Source of the DNA: Leptasterias polaris
Lineage: Eukaryota; Echinodermata; Asteroidea; Forcipulatida; Asteriidae
Length of the DNA stretch: 64,000 bases
Assembly (NCBI GenBank): GCA_037783415.1
Contig: JAZGTN010000064.1
Location: 2,405,001-2,469,000 of the forward strand
Reading direction: 5' to 3'
Part shown: piece after piece, positions 10,501-22,001 of the stretch
Numbering within the stretch: position 1 is the stretch's first letter
How the letters are laid out: every line of letters starts with the position of its first letter
Position numbers and translations under genes: made by a program
Notes under the pieces: model-generated
Told to the model about the DNA's origin: nothing
The model's database searches: none
Seen by the model: the letters and a program-made list of their open reading frames with translations, nothing else

Positions 10501-13500
10501 AGACAAAGACATGACCTAAGTGATTCAAGACTCGGACTCAACCCCAGTGACTAGAAACTCAGATTGAATTTGGACTCAACCCAAGAGCCTCGAAACTCAG
10601 ACTTGGGCTTAAGGAAGTGACACAAGACTCAAATCCAGACTCAACCCCAGTGACTAGAAACTCAGACTTGGACTCAATGAAATGACACAAGACTCAAATC
10701 CAGACTGGTTCAATTGATCTGAATGGATGGAAGAAAAATACCACGGCAGCAACCTATTAAAATAGTCTGATTATGGGAATAGACAAGACATGCAATTGGT
10801 AATCTCGAAAGTTTTATACCTGAGTTTCATGTTGTGACAACCTGTAGATTTCTTTAGCCACTTGTAGCCTGACTGGGTCCATAACGAGGTGAAGCATCAT
10901 CATTAGTCCCAGGAATCCACAGCCCCTCAGGTCAGTCGCTGGATCAGCCCCTATGGGAAGATTAATCAACAAGGACGATTATAAATTTAGAGGTACCCCC
11001 TCGTGTGAAGAGGACGGAAGAAGGAATGATCCTCTCTCTACTAAAGGATGAACATCCGCCAAATAAAGTATAATGAATGATGTGTTTGAGGAAAAGACAG
11101 ACCACCCATGCGTGATTTACACTTTAAATTGAGGAAATATCAGCAACCGAACTTGCTCAATGATAGAATAAGGATACGCTGGGGGAAAACCCTTACTCTT
11201 CAATGACAAGAGCTCTGTGCTCCATTATAAGCACCGTTTATACTAGTACTCTCAGTACCTACAGCCTATGCTTTTATGCAAAGGGAAAAGTAATTACTTT
11301 GAAGAGCCTTGCTCCAGGACAAAAGTACCAGGAGCGGTTAGGTCAAGAATCAGGCAAAAAGGCAAACTTGACGACAGCAGCACTATCCGGTCAGTCAAGA
11401 CATCCACAGAGAGTTTGACAATGATTTTTTTCTTCTTCTGATCTTAGGATATTTGTCAAATTTCTTGTGTTACCTTGAAAACCTATTTGCTCCCAGTGAC
11501 TTCCGAATCGCGGACAATCCAGTGTGCTTCCTGTCAGCTGCTTGTAGATTGTTTGTAAGACACGTCGGTGTACCTCTTCTGTGTCGTCAAACGGACCTAC
11601 AAACAAGTATTAAAGGTAGGTCACAGATTGGTTTTTGTAAACGAAATGCTGATTTATTGTCAAAGTTATCAAGAAAGATACAATAAAAGTCACCTATGAA
11701 AGTTTCAGCTGAAAAAAACAGCAACCAATTGTCACGGTATTTTCACAATAACATTGTATCCATCCATGTTTAGTGAGGTGACAGCGGGTACCAATCGCAT
11801 CTCTCGCACCCCTTAATGTGATCCCTCTGATGCCGCTTCCCAGGTTGTATTATAAGTTTTTGTTCCATCCCTGGCTATACGGCAGTTATAGGTTGAATGG
11901 CTTCTGACTGTCACCCCGAACAAAGATATTGACAAAATAGGCAGACCGTCACCATTAGGGCTAGATAGCTCAGTTGGTAGAGCGTCGGCACATTAATCTA
12001 AGGATCGCAGGTTCAAGGGCCTGTATAACCAGAGATCACACCAAATTTTACAAAACAATCTGGGAAGTGGCAGCAGAGGGATCACTTTAAGGGGATGCAA
12101 CTTTTTGTAATCATCAAAATAAATGAATATGGGATTTGAGGCAAATAAATGAAGTTGTACGTATATACATGTATACAAAATATTTTTACTTACACTGTGC
12201 TATGCCGAACACCAAGTTTCTCTCTTCGTTTAGTGAAGATTTAACCTTAGGTGGGCCTATGATTAAGTGTCTGAGAGCTGCAAAGCCTGACCTATGCACC
12301 GTTGGCTTTATCTTACTCTGAAACAATCAAAAATAATCAATTCCTTTGATTAAGCCTCAACTATAAAACCGATGTTTGAAAACGGTGAGAATGTATTTAA
12401 GAGGTTTTTTACTGTTTTCCCATGACTTCGCTGACCGATTGAGCTAACAAATTTCACTTTTTTTTTCTCTTTTCGATGTATATGTTGGTTCACATAAAGT
12501 GTGAATACTGGTCTTTGACAATTACTATTATCTTCAAGCAAACTTGAATCCTCGATTCTGAATGGTCGACCCGTAGTAACAAGAGGTGTAATGTAAACCT
12601 ATATCACACAGCCCATATCACGCCCTAACTCTGTGTATTGTGCTACTTTAAGCTATACGCAAAACGTTCAACTGTTCCAATACCGTATATTGAATTATGC
12701 TGCGTGCTTGAAGATAAACACGAGAGCTTGTGGAACTAGAAAAAATATAGCGCGCTTGCCTCCCACATCCAACAAGGTCGAAGGCTATGGGATGCAGAAG
12801 TGCTATATTTTTCTGTATTCCACTCATGCTTGTGTGATAACTCCAAATATTGTCCACATGCTTCGAATGGGAGATATTTACTTACAAGATAAGGCTGCAT
12901 GTTGATCCTTTGAAAGAATGCCAGGGTCTCATTGAAGGAGATAACAGGTGTTATGTTAATGGAACTCTCGTTTCCTTCAAGACAAAATAAAATAAAAACA
13001 GATTCAGATGAAGCCATAACTTTCTCTCTCTGGTACATTTCTGAATCTATCAGAATTCCACTGCACACAACAAACTCACAAACATCATGTATAACTCTGG
13101 TGATGAAACCAAGGATGCCTCATAAGTGAACTTAATCATGGTAGCTCGCAAGCCTGAGGAAACCTGTTAACAAGGGTGCTTGCTATGTGATCCATAAACA
13201 ACGGGGTTAACCCCCTACTCACTCACGATTAAGTGTTCTGGGTTCTTTTACGTGCACTACCAATCTTAGTACACAGGACCAATGGCTTAATGTCCCATCC
13301 TAAGGACGAAGCAACTATGGTATGCATTGCTTGAGGACACAAGTGCCACAAACGGGAATCGAACCCACACTCTGCTGATCAGAAACATCAGAGACTGAGT
13401 CTGGTATTCTTAACACTTGATAAGAATGACAGTCCTAGCATCTCCATGCTTGGTTTGGATATTATGCATTCCTCAATCCATCAAATTCAGGCCAAAATGA

Positions 13501-16500
13501 CGTAATGGATTTCCGGAGGATTATGAAACTTGTAAAGATAAAAATCAGTCTAATCAAATGTGTGCATTTATTTTCAGCTTTCAGTTTCATTGTGTGACAA
13601 ATAAAAAACCAGTATGTGTATGGGGAGGTTTGTGGAAGCAATGTGTAAGATTTTCTTGACAGGTGTTGACGCTCTTTGGAGAAGAAACAGTGGTGCAGCA
13701 ACTCCTTAACCCTCTTGCTGTCTGACCATTCAATACCATTCACTGTGGTTTTGAATGATAGATAAGCTATGCCAGCCTTGCAATATGATATGAGGGAATG
13801 CATGAGGGAATGCATGTACACAGTACACAGTTAGTTCTGTGCACAGTTGTGCCACCATACACAACTTTGGCAGTTGAATGGTTTCAAATGGTTGGTCAAC
13901 TCACTTGAAAATGTTGCGAACAGTAGGAGGGTTAATCAAGTAAAAACCATCCTCATGAGTTGTAGGAATTCAGAATAGAGCCAGTAGACTATCCAGGGAT
14001 CTTTCCATACATGCACAAGCTAGCATTTTTTAATTTTTTTTAAATTTAAAACATAAAAAATCAAGTCAAAAATCATTCAGAGGAACTCGTTTTAACCCAG
14101 CTTGCTTCGGCCAAACTTGCAAAATTTTGGTCCAGAATGCTCCACGGTTTTGACAAATCCTGAGGAGAACATTGAGTTGTGCGCTAATTCCATAAGAGAT
14201 TCTTACAAGGTGAGACCAAAAACTGTCTTTAACAGTCCCAAACATGCAAAGTTTTAAGTTTTACTTTATTAAAAACCACCTCTAATAAGCTGGGGGGAAA
14301 ACCATCTCTAAGAAACCCTAGTGCTTGTGATACGGTGCAATTTGTGACAATTCAAGAGCAAAATAATATGAAAGAGAGGTAATTCTTAGATTGATAACAC
14401 ACTCAAATAATACAAAATGAAAAATGAAATTAATAATGACATGTAACTGCAACCAATAACCAGGTTCGGGCTTGATTTCACAAAGAGCTGAGATTTATCT
14501 TAATAAGTGTATTAATCTTAATTGCTAAGCAACAAATCTTTAAGTTGATACTGACAACTCATTATAAGATGAATCTTAGTGCTTTGTGAAATCGAGCTCT
14601 GATACTTCACATAGGCAATATTGGCTCTATGCCCCTGGTCATTGCCTTCGTGCCCCTTGATTAAGAAGAGGTGTACACAAGTAAACTTTTTACAGATACA
14701 AAAGTCAGACAAACTTTTTTTTTTTTTTAAATGTCCAGGGATGCTTCCGGCAGCTGTGTTAACACGCTTAGACATTTCATGGTGTAGCGTGCACAGTGCA
14801 CAATTGTTACTGGAATTCGTGCTCAGATTTCTCCCTTATGCTGGGTACTAATGAGTAGACCCCAATTCCAGACCTTTATCTTACTTGTTTCACAGACCAG
14901 GATTATGAGAGATCATTCCGCTGCCACATTGTATTGGGCATTAGAGGCAAGTCTGAGATTCCAGCATGCCATTGCCTGCCGAGGCATACGCCCAAGGTTG
15001 GGCCGATTCACAGTGAACAAAAGCCACATTTTCTCGGAAGGAGAAAAAGACTTCCCAAAACTGTTTATAGGAATGTATATTGTCTTTGGTTAAGTCATGG
15101 TTTCACTGTGACAACAAAAGTCCCTCCCCACCACCAAAGAATAAACAAATAAATAAATAAATATTCCTTCAGAGAACTTCAGAGATTTAATCCTGCCCCT
15201 GCGCCCGTGAGCACAGACATGTTTAGGATATTTTGTTGGTAATTGGTTAAAATATCACAATAGATAGTTAAATTTCCCACACAGAGGTGCCCTTCACCAA
15301 CAAAAAAGGCTTCCTTTCCATTACCAGTTTAGCAACACACTTTATTCCTAGTACTTATAGGACAAGATATTATTATTGCAAAAAAACACATCAAAATTTG
15401 AATGACTAAAAGTCTCAATTCGCAAAATCAGATAATATTAATAAAATGAAAGGTGCTTTATCTACGGGCATCTTTACAAGATCTAAAACATTGTTTTAAA
15501 TTTGCTGAACATTTAGAAGTATACATGTAAAGTAGTAAATTACTAAATCTTCAGAAATAAGTGTTTCCAATAACACTAGGAAGACTGCAGGACATGTTCA
15601 CCTGCTGGGTTACATGTATCAGCACCCTGTGGCCAGTGTCTAATGGGTACATTGAGCTATGAGGAAGAATTATTTTCTTTCCAGCTTGACTAATTTTTGC
15701 TAAGAATAATGTCTTTAAAAAACCAGCAGCTCTCTTCAAACAAATATTCGATATTTGCGTCCTTTTCAAGGGAGCATCTCAACAGGCGGAATGTTAGGCA
15801 AGTTCTAATTGGACTGGTCAGGTATACACGGACTGGTGTGTTGGAACCCCTGGAATATTCAAAATGCTTACGCGCATATTCTCTGGTGTATGAATGCTCT
15901 TGTAGTTTGGCACAATGTTGCAGTCCAGAAGAACGTTCTAGCGGTCCACTTGATTGTGGGCATATGCCCACAGGAACGTTCCTTTGTACCTAGAACATGC
16001 CTGACTTTTGAGAAACTCCCTAATGAGGGCAAATGAAAAACCAGCACACAATTGAAGACCTTGTCCTTTTTTTCTTTTGTCAAACTGACAAAGATTTTCA
16101 AACCAATTGGATTTTTCAAAAAACAAATTTAAAGTCGCAATCACAAACTTCACACAAACAATCAAAATATTTATGTGCAAGGACAACACAAGTTAGATAA
16201 CATACATACAAATCTACCATACATACAACAGTAGAGGAGGTGGGTGGAGGCACAGTGTTAATCCCTCCAGAAAACAGGACACATGCACTTTGCACCTCCT
16301 CCCATCTCCTCCTGTTGGATATGTTCTACAAAGCAAATCCCAAACCAGCAGGAGGGTTCAAGAACTGAAAATGAAGTTTTGACAATGTTACCTTCTGTGA
16401 TGTCTTCTCCTTTAAATGAGGGCAAAAAATAATACAATAAAATGTCAAATTGCTGATATTTAATGTGTAAAAGTATGGATAGGAAAAAAATAATTAGAAA

Positions 16501-18594
16501 ATCACAATATTGTTTTGATTAAATCTCTGAAAGGAAAAGTTCTGTTTTATACCAATTGTAATTTTTGTTTATATATTGTAAATAATGTATTGAACAGCAA
16601 AGCAAAACTATTTTAACAGGAAATAATTTTTGATCAGAAAAGTTGAGTTTGTATGGCTGAGCTTGTCCAACTTTGGAAACTGATGAAAGCTAGAATTTGA
16701 ATTGCTTCTTTACCTTATCAGCACACTAAACATAACTAATAAATTGGTATGAAAATGAAAACAGTTCCGTGCAAGGATGAATTTGAGTGCGAGTTGAATG
16801 AAGCCGACATAAAAAACATACTGTTGCTTTGCAAATCAGCCAACGATTAACACAAAAAGGTTGTAGATTTTAATATGAAGTAATGAAGTTTTTTTGTGTG
16901 AAAAAATAGCATAACTTGGGAGTTTCTACTTACCTGGTTGTATCGTTCCCAGTGCTTCCCATTCTGCCTTTGCTCGTAGAAGCTGCTCTGTTGGGTCTTT
17001 GCCTGTCCCTGACCTGTCTCTAGGGGGCTCTTTTCGTAATAAATCACCCAATTCACTCGTGTCATTTCCAACTGCCTTCTCCAAGGAATTGCTTTTGTCT
17101 TCGCTCCTTACAGGAGAGGATGGTTTAAGCTGGTACCCTGCCTGATGTTGATCCCTCACGGCACCGTTTTCCAGTGATGTTGTACTTTGATCACTTTTTA
17201 TGGGCTCTGTTGCGCTTGGTGGCTTCCCAACGCTGGTTTCTGATTGGTGTGTTTCAATGTTGCCGTGGTTGTTTGCGTTGAGAGGCTCAGAGTCCTGAAT
17301 GTGGCCCTGCTAAGAGAATCATTGGCTATCACTATTGTGTCATAATAGAGGGTTAAGATCCCAAACTTTATCAATTTACAAACATAAGCCCTTTTAGAAA
17401 AACAGTGTATTGAGCTTGGGCTCTGGCTTTTGTTTGTTTTAGTTGAGGGGTTTGGGGGTGGCCGCAATTTGTACCTATCGACTTGCAATTTGCACGTTTC
17501 AGCTCGAAACGCTAGATTGTGCATGGAGTATGGTGTATTTCGCGTGGAATTGTTGACAATAAATGCACACACTGTTCAAAGGAGCTGCCATACTGGGGAA
17601 AAAACCATATTTACTATTACTAACCCTGGAAGTGCAGGTCATGGTGTGACCTTTGACATTAGCAAATATATCACAGGGAGAACCCTGGTAGGGTGAAGAA
17701 AAATACATAAAAATAACTGACCTGTTTGTTATTCTCAGTTAGAATCACCTGGTACTTGCTACCTTTGCTCTCTGTTTCTATAGTTTTGGGGAGAGGTTCC
17801 GATGTCCTTGCAGTATTGAATATGTCCACCTATACGAATCAGCACAAAAGGAACATCTCATAATGTCTGAATGCACAAATTTAGTCTATTTTTTAGATTC
17901 TGTTTTGGGCCAATTACTGGAGAACCACCTGAGTGCAGTTACTGGTGACCGACCTGCATACAGTTACATGTACTGGTGACCTACATGTGTTCAAAAAGGT
18001 TTATGTACCACCCTGTATCACAGTAAATTTGGTAAAAAACAAAACCCATAAATTAATTGCATTGGCTAAAAGATACTACCTAATAATAAAAGGGGCTTCT
18101 TAATATAGACCTATAACACTCAACTCCGTCAATCAGTGATGCTCATGGCGCTTTACTGGGCCATTTATTTCTTTCCTTAAACCATCTCAGCTCCCCGGCC
18201 TTGGAAGTATACAGCCTGTGCTGCCAAATTTGTAGGGCATCAAGCTAAATCAATCACAAGAACCATCTCTGCTCACAGGTACCCATTAACCCCTGGGTGA
18301 TGAGAAGCAATTATAGTTAAGTGTCTTGCGCAAGGACACAGGTGTCATGACCGGGATTCGAACCAACACCCTGATGACTCAGCCACCAGAACTTGAGTTC
18401 AATGCACTAAACCGTTCGGCCACAACACGTCAAGAATACCTACACTGTTGCTCTAGGAGCAAATGTACCTCTTGGTATTTGTCCATAGACACTTTGTAGT
18501 AATTGACAGCTTCAGCCTTCACTCCTTCAGAACGGTCATCTCTACCTCCATCTTCTTGGAAGATAGCATCAAACTCATCTTCTTCTTCTGCCAT
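7546..18594 (-). CDS. ELMOD3: ELMO domain-containing protein 3
   Basis: Minus-strand exons in coding order: 18594-18469, 17829-17722, 17306-16934, (optional 16409-16392), 12974-12886, 12317-12194, 11596-11474, 10950-10820, 9746-9670, 8213-8086, 7709-7546. Phases agree; 480 aa without the microexon, 486 with it, against about 381-391 in human. ELMOD proteins are GTPase-activating proteins for Arl/Arf-family GTPases, and human ELMOD3 is linked to Arl2 and hearing. Residues 1-200 are acidic and polar with no recognised domain. [10 protein letters not shown] near 194-203 and [15 protein letters not shown] match the human linker. The ELMO domain follows: [34 protein letters not shown], then [13 protein letters not shown], where R323 is the expected GAP arginine; [16 protein letters not shown] and DSGFVIKD close it. 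The start ATG has a strong context (GCCATGG). Exon 1 could instead use a later donor, but only GAG/GTACAT keeps phase with exon 2. Confidence 0.92.
8018..8030. repeat. C13 homopolymer in ELMOD3 last intron
   Basis: A run of 13 C, which reads as a G run in the ELMOD3 transcript, inside the last intron. It sits beside repeat-like sequence (7815-7990) that also appears near 50905-50960. Confidence 0.8.
8440..8660 (+). repeat. Half of foldback family F51, diverged
   Basis: Shares CACTTTGGGCTATAAAAAGC, TTTTAAAAGTAGAATA and the central GACTCCCCAAAATGG with the complete inverted repeat at 51288-51636. Only one arm and part of the centre remain. Lies in an ELMOD3 intron. Confidence 0.7.
8812..9130 (+). 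repeat. Dispersed repeat family R5, copy 2
   Basis: Same block order as 5087-5390, with an internal GCGCGCGAT insertion near 8935. Lies in an ELMOD3 intron. Confidence 0.75.
9148..9600. repeat. Two adjacent dispersed repeats
   Basis: 9148-9285 is a copy of the CACTAAGATTCATCTT element of the POMK intron. 9302-9600 shares ATTGACC..ATTCACC and CATTTCGGAAGTCAAAGTCC blocks with 5401-5600 and is itself partly duplicated (9360-9430 and 9475-9545 share GTGGCCACGCGG-type blocks). Both lie in an ELMOD3 intron. Confidence 0.65.
9960..10720. repeat. Degenerate GACTC-rich repeats and a 160-bp tandem duplication
   Basis: Two things overlap here. 10036-10360 holds two tandem copies, about 160 bp each, of a block running from CCCTTACAGTGC to GCTCGAAGGGTT; each contains TATCCACAGG and its complement CCTGTGGATG, so each can fold back. 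On both sides, 9960-10030 and 10365-10720, are degenerate short repeats around GACTCAACCCCAGTGACT and AGACTTGGACTC. All lie in an ELMOD3 intron. Confidence 0.75.
11786..12030 (+). mobile_element. tRNA-like SINE, family S2
   Basis: Contains GGTTGAATGGCTTCTGACTG, AAAGATATTGACAAAATAGG, then a tRNA-like block with an A box (TAGCTCAGTTGGTAGAGCG) and a B box (GGATCGCAGGTTCAAGG). The same order occurs at 62475-62725 and, diverged, at 37415-37590. 18690-18780 has only the 5' part. The tRNA-like part has poor acceptor pairing, so I do not call a functional tRNA. Confidence 0.75.
12355..12545 (+). repeat. Dispersed repeat family R5, copy 3 (partial)
   Basis: Carries GATGTTTGAAAACGGTGAGA, CCATGACTTCGCTGACC and the GTGAATACTGGTCTTTGAC end of the R5 family. 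Lies in an ELMOD3 intron between two of its exons. Confidence 0.7.
13140..13430 (-). mobile_element. SINE, family S1, minus strand
   Basis: Reverse complement reads a tRNA-like 3' half with GTGTGGGTTCGATTCCCG (B box), then GTGTCCTCAAGCAATGC, TAAAAGAACCCAGAACACTT and AGGTTTCCTCAGG, the block order of the SINE at 29690-29965. Lies in an ELMOD3 intron. Confidence 0.75.
13462..14467. other. ELMOD3 intron, nothing recognised
   Basis: The minus-strand ORF around 13462-13821 has no match that I recognise in ELMOD3 and is not needed to keep frame. The rest is AT-rich, without clear repeats. Confidence 0.35.
14468..14660. mobile_element. Small MITE with both ends, next to a minisatellite unit
   Basis: 14468-14600 begins CTTGATTTCACAAAGAGCTG and ends TTAGTGCTTTGTGAAATCGA, giving inverted ends around a short core shared with 1195-1333 and 9148-9285. 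It is followed at 14600-14660 by a unit of the minisatellite family (GCCCCTGGTCATTGCC). Confidence 0.75.
14661..16391. other. ELMOD3 intron, no exon or clear repeat
   Basis: Several ORFs of 70-98 codons occur on both strands at 14850-16190, but they overlap each other, lack splice context in the right phase and show no domain that I know. 15910-15985 holds a short imperfect inverted repeat around GCGGTCCACTTGATTGTGGG. 15140-15165 is an AAT-type simple repeat. Confidence 0.35.
16392..16409 (-). CDS. ELMOD3: Possible 18-nt microexon of ELMOD3
   Basis: On the minus strand a pyrimidine-rich tract and AG precede 18 nt encoding an EDITEG-like insert, followed by GTAACA. Both flanking exons meet in phase 1, and 18 nt is a multiple of three, so it could be included or skipped without changing frame. 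It would extend the linker between IQPG and NESSINITP. Support is only splice-site fit and phase. Confidence 0.4.
18269..18436 (-). mobile_element. SINE S1 fragment, minus strand
   Basis: Reverse complement starts with a tRNA-like head (GTTGTGGCCGAACGG as A box, GGTTCGAATCCCGG as B box) followed by GTGTCCTTGCGCAAGACACT. It abuts the end of ELMOD3 exon 1, so this SINE lies a few tens of bases inside intron 1. Confidence 0.8.
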
Positions 18595-18643
18595 GGCGAC
18601 TTGGAGCAAGGCTGTGTTGACTGAAAAGACGTGGTGTGGAGCT
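18595..18643 (-). other. ELMOD3: ELMOD3 5' UTR part of exon 1
   Basis: On the minus strand, TTTTTCATACAG ends just before 18643, a good acceptor, and the ATG follows 49 nt later. The start codon therefore lies in the second or a later exon and the true transcription start is upstream (above 18643), not located. Confidence 0.55.
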
Positions 18644-18689
18644 CTGTATGAAAAATGACAAAAATAACAAAAAATTTTGGTTGAACAAA

Positions 18690-18780
18690 GGAGACTAGAG
18701 CTAGATGTCAGTTTAAGGTTGAATGGCTTCTGACTGGCAGCCATGAACAAAGATATTGACAAAATAGGGCGCCCACCAAG
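18690..18780 (+). repeat. 5' fragment of SINE family S2
   Basis: Contains GGTTGAATGGCTTCTGACTG and CAAAGATATTGACAAAATAG, as at 11786 and 62475, but the tRNA-like block is missing. It lies just upstream of the ELMOD3 start exon. Confidence 0.75.
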
Positions 18781-19078
18781 ATTTTTTAAAACATTTATTT
18801 CCATTTAACATAATATGTGTGCAAGTAACATACAAAATGATGATTTATATTAAAACAGAATACACTAATGATACTATATAATAGTAGGAAAGGGCAGAGT
18901 TAGTGAAAGGACTAGCTAGGACATTAGGACTAGGTAGCTCAGTTTTATCTCTTTAAAAATTAGTTATGTGTGGAATTTGAGCAAAGGTGGAAATATTGGA
19001 AGTTTAATTGCAACCAGTTTCCACACGCATACAGATAGGATCGCTGTGTTTACTTTTTTCGCTGAACTCCCTATTGGC

Positions 19079-19500
19079 GTGTCGTGGCCGAGCGGATAAG
19101 AGCACCGAACTCTAGCTCTTGTTTCTGATCAGCAGAGTGTGGGTTCGAATCCCAGTCGTGACACTTGTGTCCTTAAGCAAGACACTTAACCACATGCTTC
19201 GTCCTTCGGATGGGACGTTAAGCCGTAGGTCCCGTGTGTTGTGTAATGCACGTAAAAGAACCCAGTGCACTTATCGTAAAGAGAAGGGGTTCGCCCCGGT
19301 GTTCCTGGTTTGATTGGCAGCATATTGCGCCACAGCACCTTGTAAACCATTACATGGTGCTATGCAAAGGAAATAGTTCTCATACTTCAACACGTAACTC
19401 CGCTTACCTTGTAGGAAAAATACTGAGCGCTTTGAGACACCCATCGGGAGTATAAAGCGCTATATAAGAACTGCGTATTATTATTATTATTATTATTATA
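19079..19500 (+). mobile_element. Full-length tRNA-derived SINE, family S1
   Basis: Starts with a Leu/Ser-like tRNA block: A box TGGCCGAGCGGATAAGAGC, long variable region, B box GGGTTCGAATCCCA, and a 7-bp acceptor pairing of GTGTCGT with GTGACAC allowing GU pairs. A body with GTAAAAGAACCCAGTGCACT follows, then GAGCGCTTTGAGACACCCAT and TAAAGCGCTATATAAGAACT, and the tail is (ATT)n. The 3' end resembles LINE tails of the CR1/L2 type, which would supply reverse transcription. Other copies: 13140-13430, 18269-18436, 29690-29965, 33350-33592. Confidence 0.88.
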
Positions 19501-19605
19501 TCTTTACATAAATGTTGTAGTACTACTCATCACAGATTTTTCGTTCATATCTCAGTAGTCTGTCAGTTGCCGAGTGGAAACCACTCCAGTCAAAAGAGCA
19601 ACTCA

Positions 19606-19954
19606 CTGTATTTTTTCCCCCAGAATGCTCAGCAGAATGTTCAGTCACATGATTTGATCATTGTGAATTGTGAATTGAAAAAGTGTTTGATGAAACTTTT
19701 TCGGTGGGAATTTTTTTTTTATGGCCCCGACAGTATGACATATTTTTGTACCTTGCAGAAATGCCTAAAATACCACAACTTTTTGCATTTACAAGTGCAA
19801 CTAACCAGTGGAGCCTTACATGTTTCCAAGTTTTGGTCAAATGAGAGGAGACTCTTTGCTTGGCAAGTCAAACCACAAAAATTGTATCTAGGGACTGTTT
19901 ACATCGCGCGCAGAGAGGTAAAAGATTTGCCTCGATTTCAGGGACGCCCTGAAT
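19606..19954 (+). repeat. Direct repeat, copy 1 of a 350-bp pair
   Basis: Nearly identical to 20598-20960 (same strand), apart from small indels such as an extra TGTTTGTCA-like stretch in the second copy. The pair frames about 640 bp of AT-rich sequence, so together they could be LTRs of a gutted element or a plain segmental duplication. No TG...CA ends, primer-binding site or pol sequence seen. Confidence 0.85.
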
Positions 19955-20597
19955 ATATCCTCCCCTGTCCGGTTTTCGATGTAGTATGCCTTTTTCTTTG
20001 AATTGAATTTTTTTTTTTATATTCCATAATCAACTGATGCCCTAAATTACCTTCTTTTGTTTATAAGAAATATGCAAACATATATTAAAACATGATGGAC
20101 ATTGAAACTTTCACACCACGCACCGATCTTCGATGACTTCAATAGCGTCCCATTTGTTTTGAGTTTGACCTGTTTTCGATGCAAACAAGAAAGTATGGTG
20201 TCCGGGTGAAGCCATACGTGGAAGAAACATCTGCAGTGACTACAAGTGTTCTGTGAGACTTAGTGTATGACTCTATAGCCAGCAGTTTTCTTCATTTTAT
20301 TCCAAAAAAAATGTATTTAGTTTTAAAAATAACCATGGTATTTTTCAAAAACTTAAAAAAAAAATAAAAAAAAAAAAAATGTAAATAATTCTTGGCTTTC
20401 AAATCTTATTTTTATTTAGTTTTATGTTTTTTTATGTTTCTTAACATTTATAATAAAGCATATAAATAAACAGTGATAATCGAATCACAAAGCTGATGTT
20501 AAAATTTTAATATTAATAACAAAAATGATAGAGTGTTACAAAAAAAAATTATCCAGACTATTAGAAAATGATATAAGGCACGTGGCTTCTTTAAGCC

Positions 20598-20960
20598 TCT
20601 GTATTTTTTCCCCCCAGAATGCTCAGCAGAATGTTCAGTCACATGATTTGATCATCGTGAATTGTGAATTGAAAAAGTGTTTGATGAAACCTTTTCGGTG
20701 GGAATTTTTTTTTTTATGGCCCCGACAGTATGACATATTTTTGTCATGTTTGTACCTTGCAGAAATGCCTAAAATACCACAACTTTTTGCATTTACAAGT
20801 GCAACTAACCAGTGGAGCCTTACATGTTTCTAAGTTTTGGTCAAATGAGAGGAGACTCTTTGCTTGGCAAGTCAAACCACAAAAATTGTATCTAGGGACT
20901 GTTTACATCGTGCACAGAGAGAGGTAAAAGATTTGCCTCGATTTCAGGGACGCCCTGAAT
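20598..20960 (+). repeat. Direct repeat, copy 2 of a 350-bp pair
   Basis: Matches 19606-19954. Its 3' edge runs into a 17-bp tandem duplication, ACAGGGCGTCCTACGAT, at about 20960-20998. The ORFs in both copies are parallel images of one another with no known domain. Confidence 0.85.
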
Positions 20961-20998
20961 ACAGGGCGTCCTACGATACAGGGCGTCCTACGATACAC

Positions 20999-22001
20999 AC
21001 TCGTCAAGCTTTTAAACTCAAATCTTGCTGAACGATTTTCCCGTTACCGGAATCAGTTTTAATTTATTCAGCCAGTGGATACCCTTTCCCCCCCAAAAAA
21101 TGAGCAGATTTAATACTAACTTGCTCGTTACCATGGTTACACATAATTTAACAATTTGTACAGTTTTATTACGTACTCGACTCACCGCACACATTCAGTC
21201 AGAAGGTTCGGTCGTTGTGTTCGCAAAACGTTGAGGGATCCTCATTGCTCTCCCATGCACCAACAAGTATCCGAAGTACTACGTGCGTCTCGAGCAATTA
21301 CTAAACTTCACCCAGTCCCCTCAAATCCAGTGTAACAAGTCTGTCAAGGTGTTATTATCTTGAGAGCCTTGTTAATTTTCGACATCCTTTTATTGATTTA
21401 TAATCAACTGGGGCACTTATAATTCAGTATGACCACACCTTTACTGGGACCGACGATTGTTCAGAGAATACTGTGTATTAGATTCTCGCAATTAAAATGT
21501 TGTGGCTGACTCCCAGTTTCAATCGTAAATTCATGAACCAAATTCATATTGTTAAACTAATTAGTACTTCTGTTGAAGCATAGAGCACTTTGATAGACTT
21601 TACAGCAAGACTTGTTACAGCTCCAATTCCAAGCAGGGGCACAGTCTGCTCACCTTCGTTAATTGCGTTTTTAAAGTTTCAAGTTTCAAAGTTATACTTC
21701 CTTCACAATTGCCGCGTGTTTCGAACCACTTACCTTTGCTCTTACAGTCTGTTTGTCTACTCTTTGCGCTAAGTTACTGCCCACCACCCTTTTTTTCTAT
21801 ATAGAGTTTGAAATTGTTTTTAGAAAACAGACCGTTAGTTGTTGTGTCTGAGCCAGTGACTCGAACCCGGGTCTGCGATAATGAACTTTTCAGTTGCGGT
21901 AACTCTGCTCGTAAGACATGTTTTTTACTTTTCTTTATGTACAGTAGGCCTATCAATTTGAACATTTTCTAACAGAAGGAAATTAGTTTTGCTCCCCGTC
22001 T
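20999..22001. other. Intergenic, nothing coding recognised
   Basis: No exon of either neighbouring gene. 21840-21885 reads on the minus strand as a tRNA/SINE B-box-like piece (GACCCGGGTTCGAGTCACTG). The rest is unremarkable. Confidence 0.35.

Noticed and set aside
13462..13821. Minus-strand ORF as an extra ELMOD3 exon
   Set aside because: The flanking ELMOD3 exons (16934 or 16392 to 12974) join in phase without it, and its sequence has no counterpart in the known protein.
19079..19165. A tRNA-Leu gene
   Set aside because: A and B boxes and stem pairing are good, but it is followed without a terminator by a SINE body and (ATT)n tail and recurs at several other sites, so it is a SINE head.
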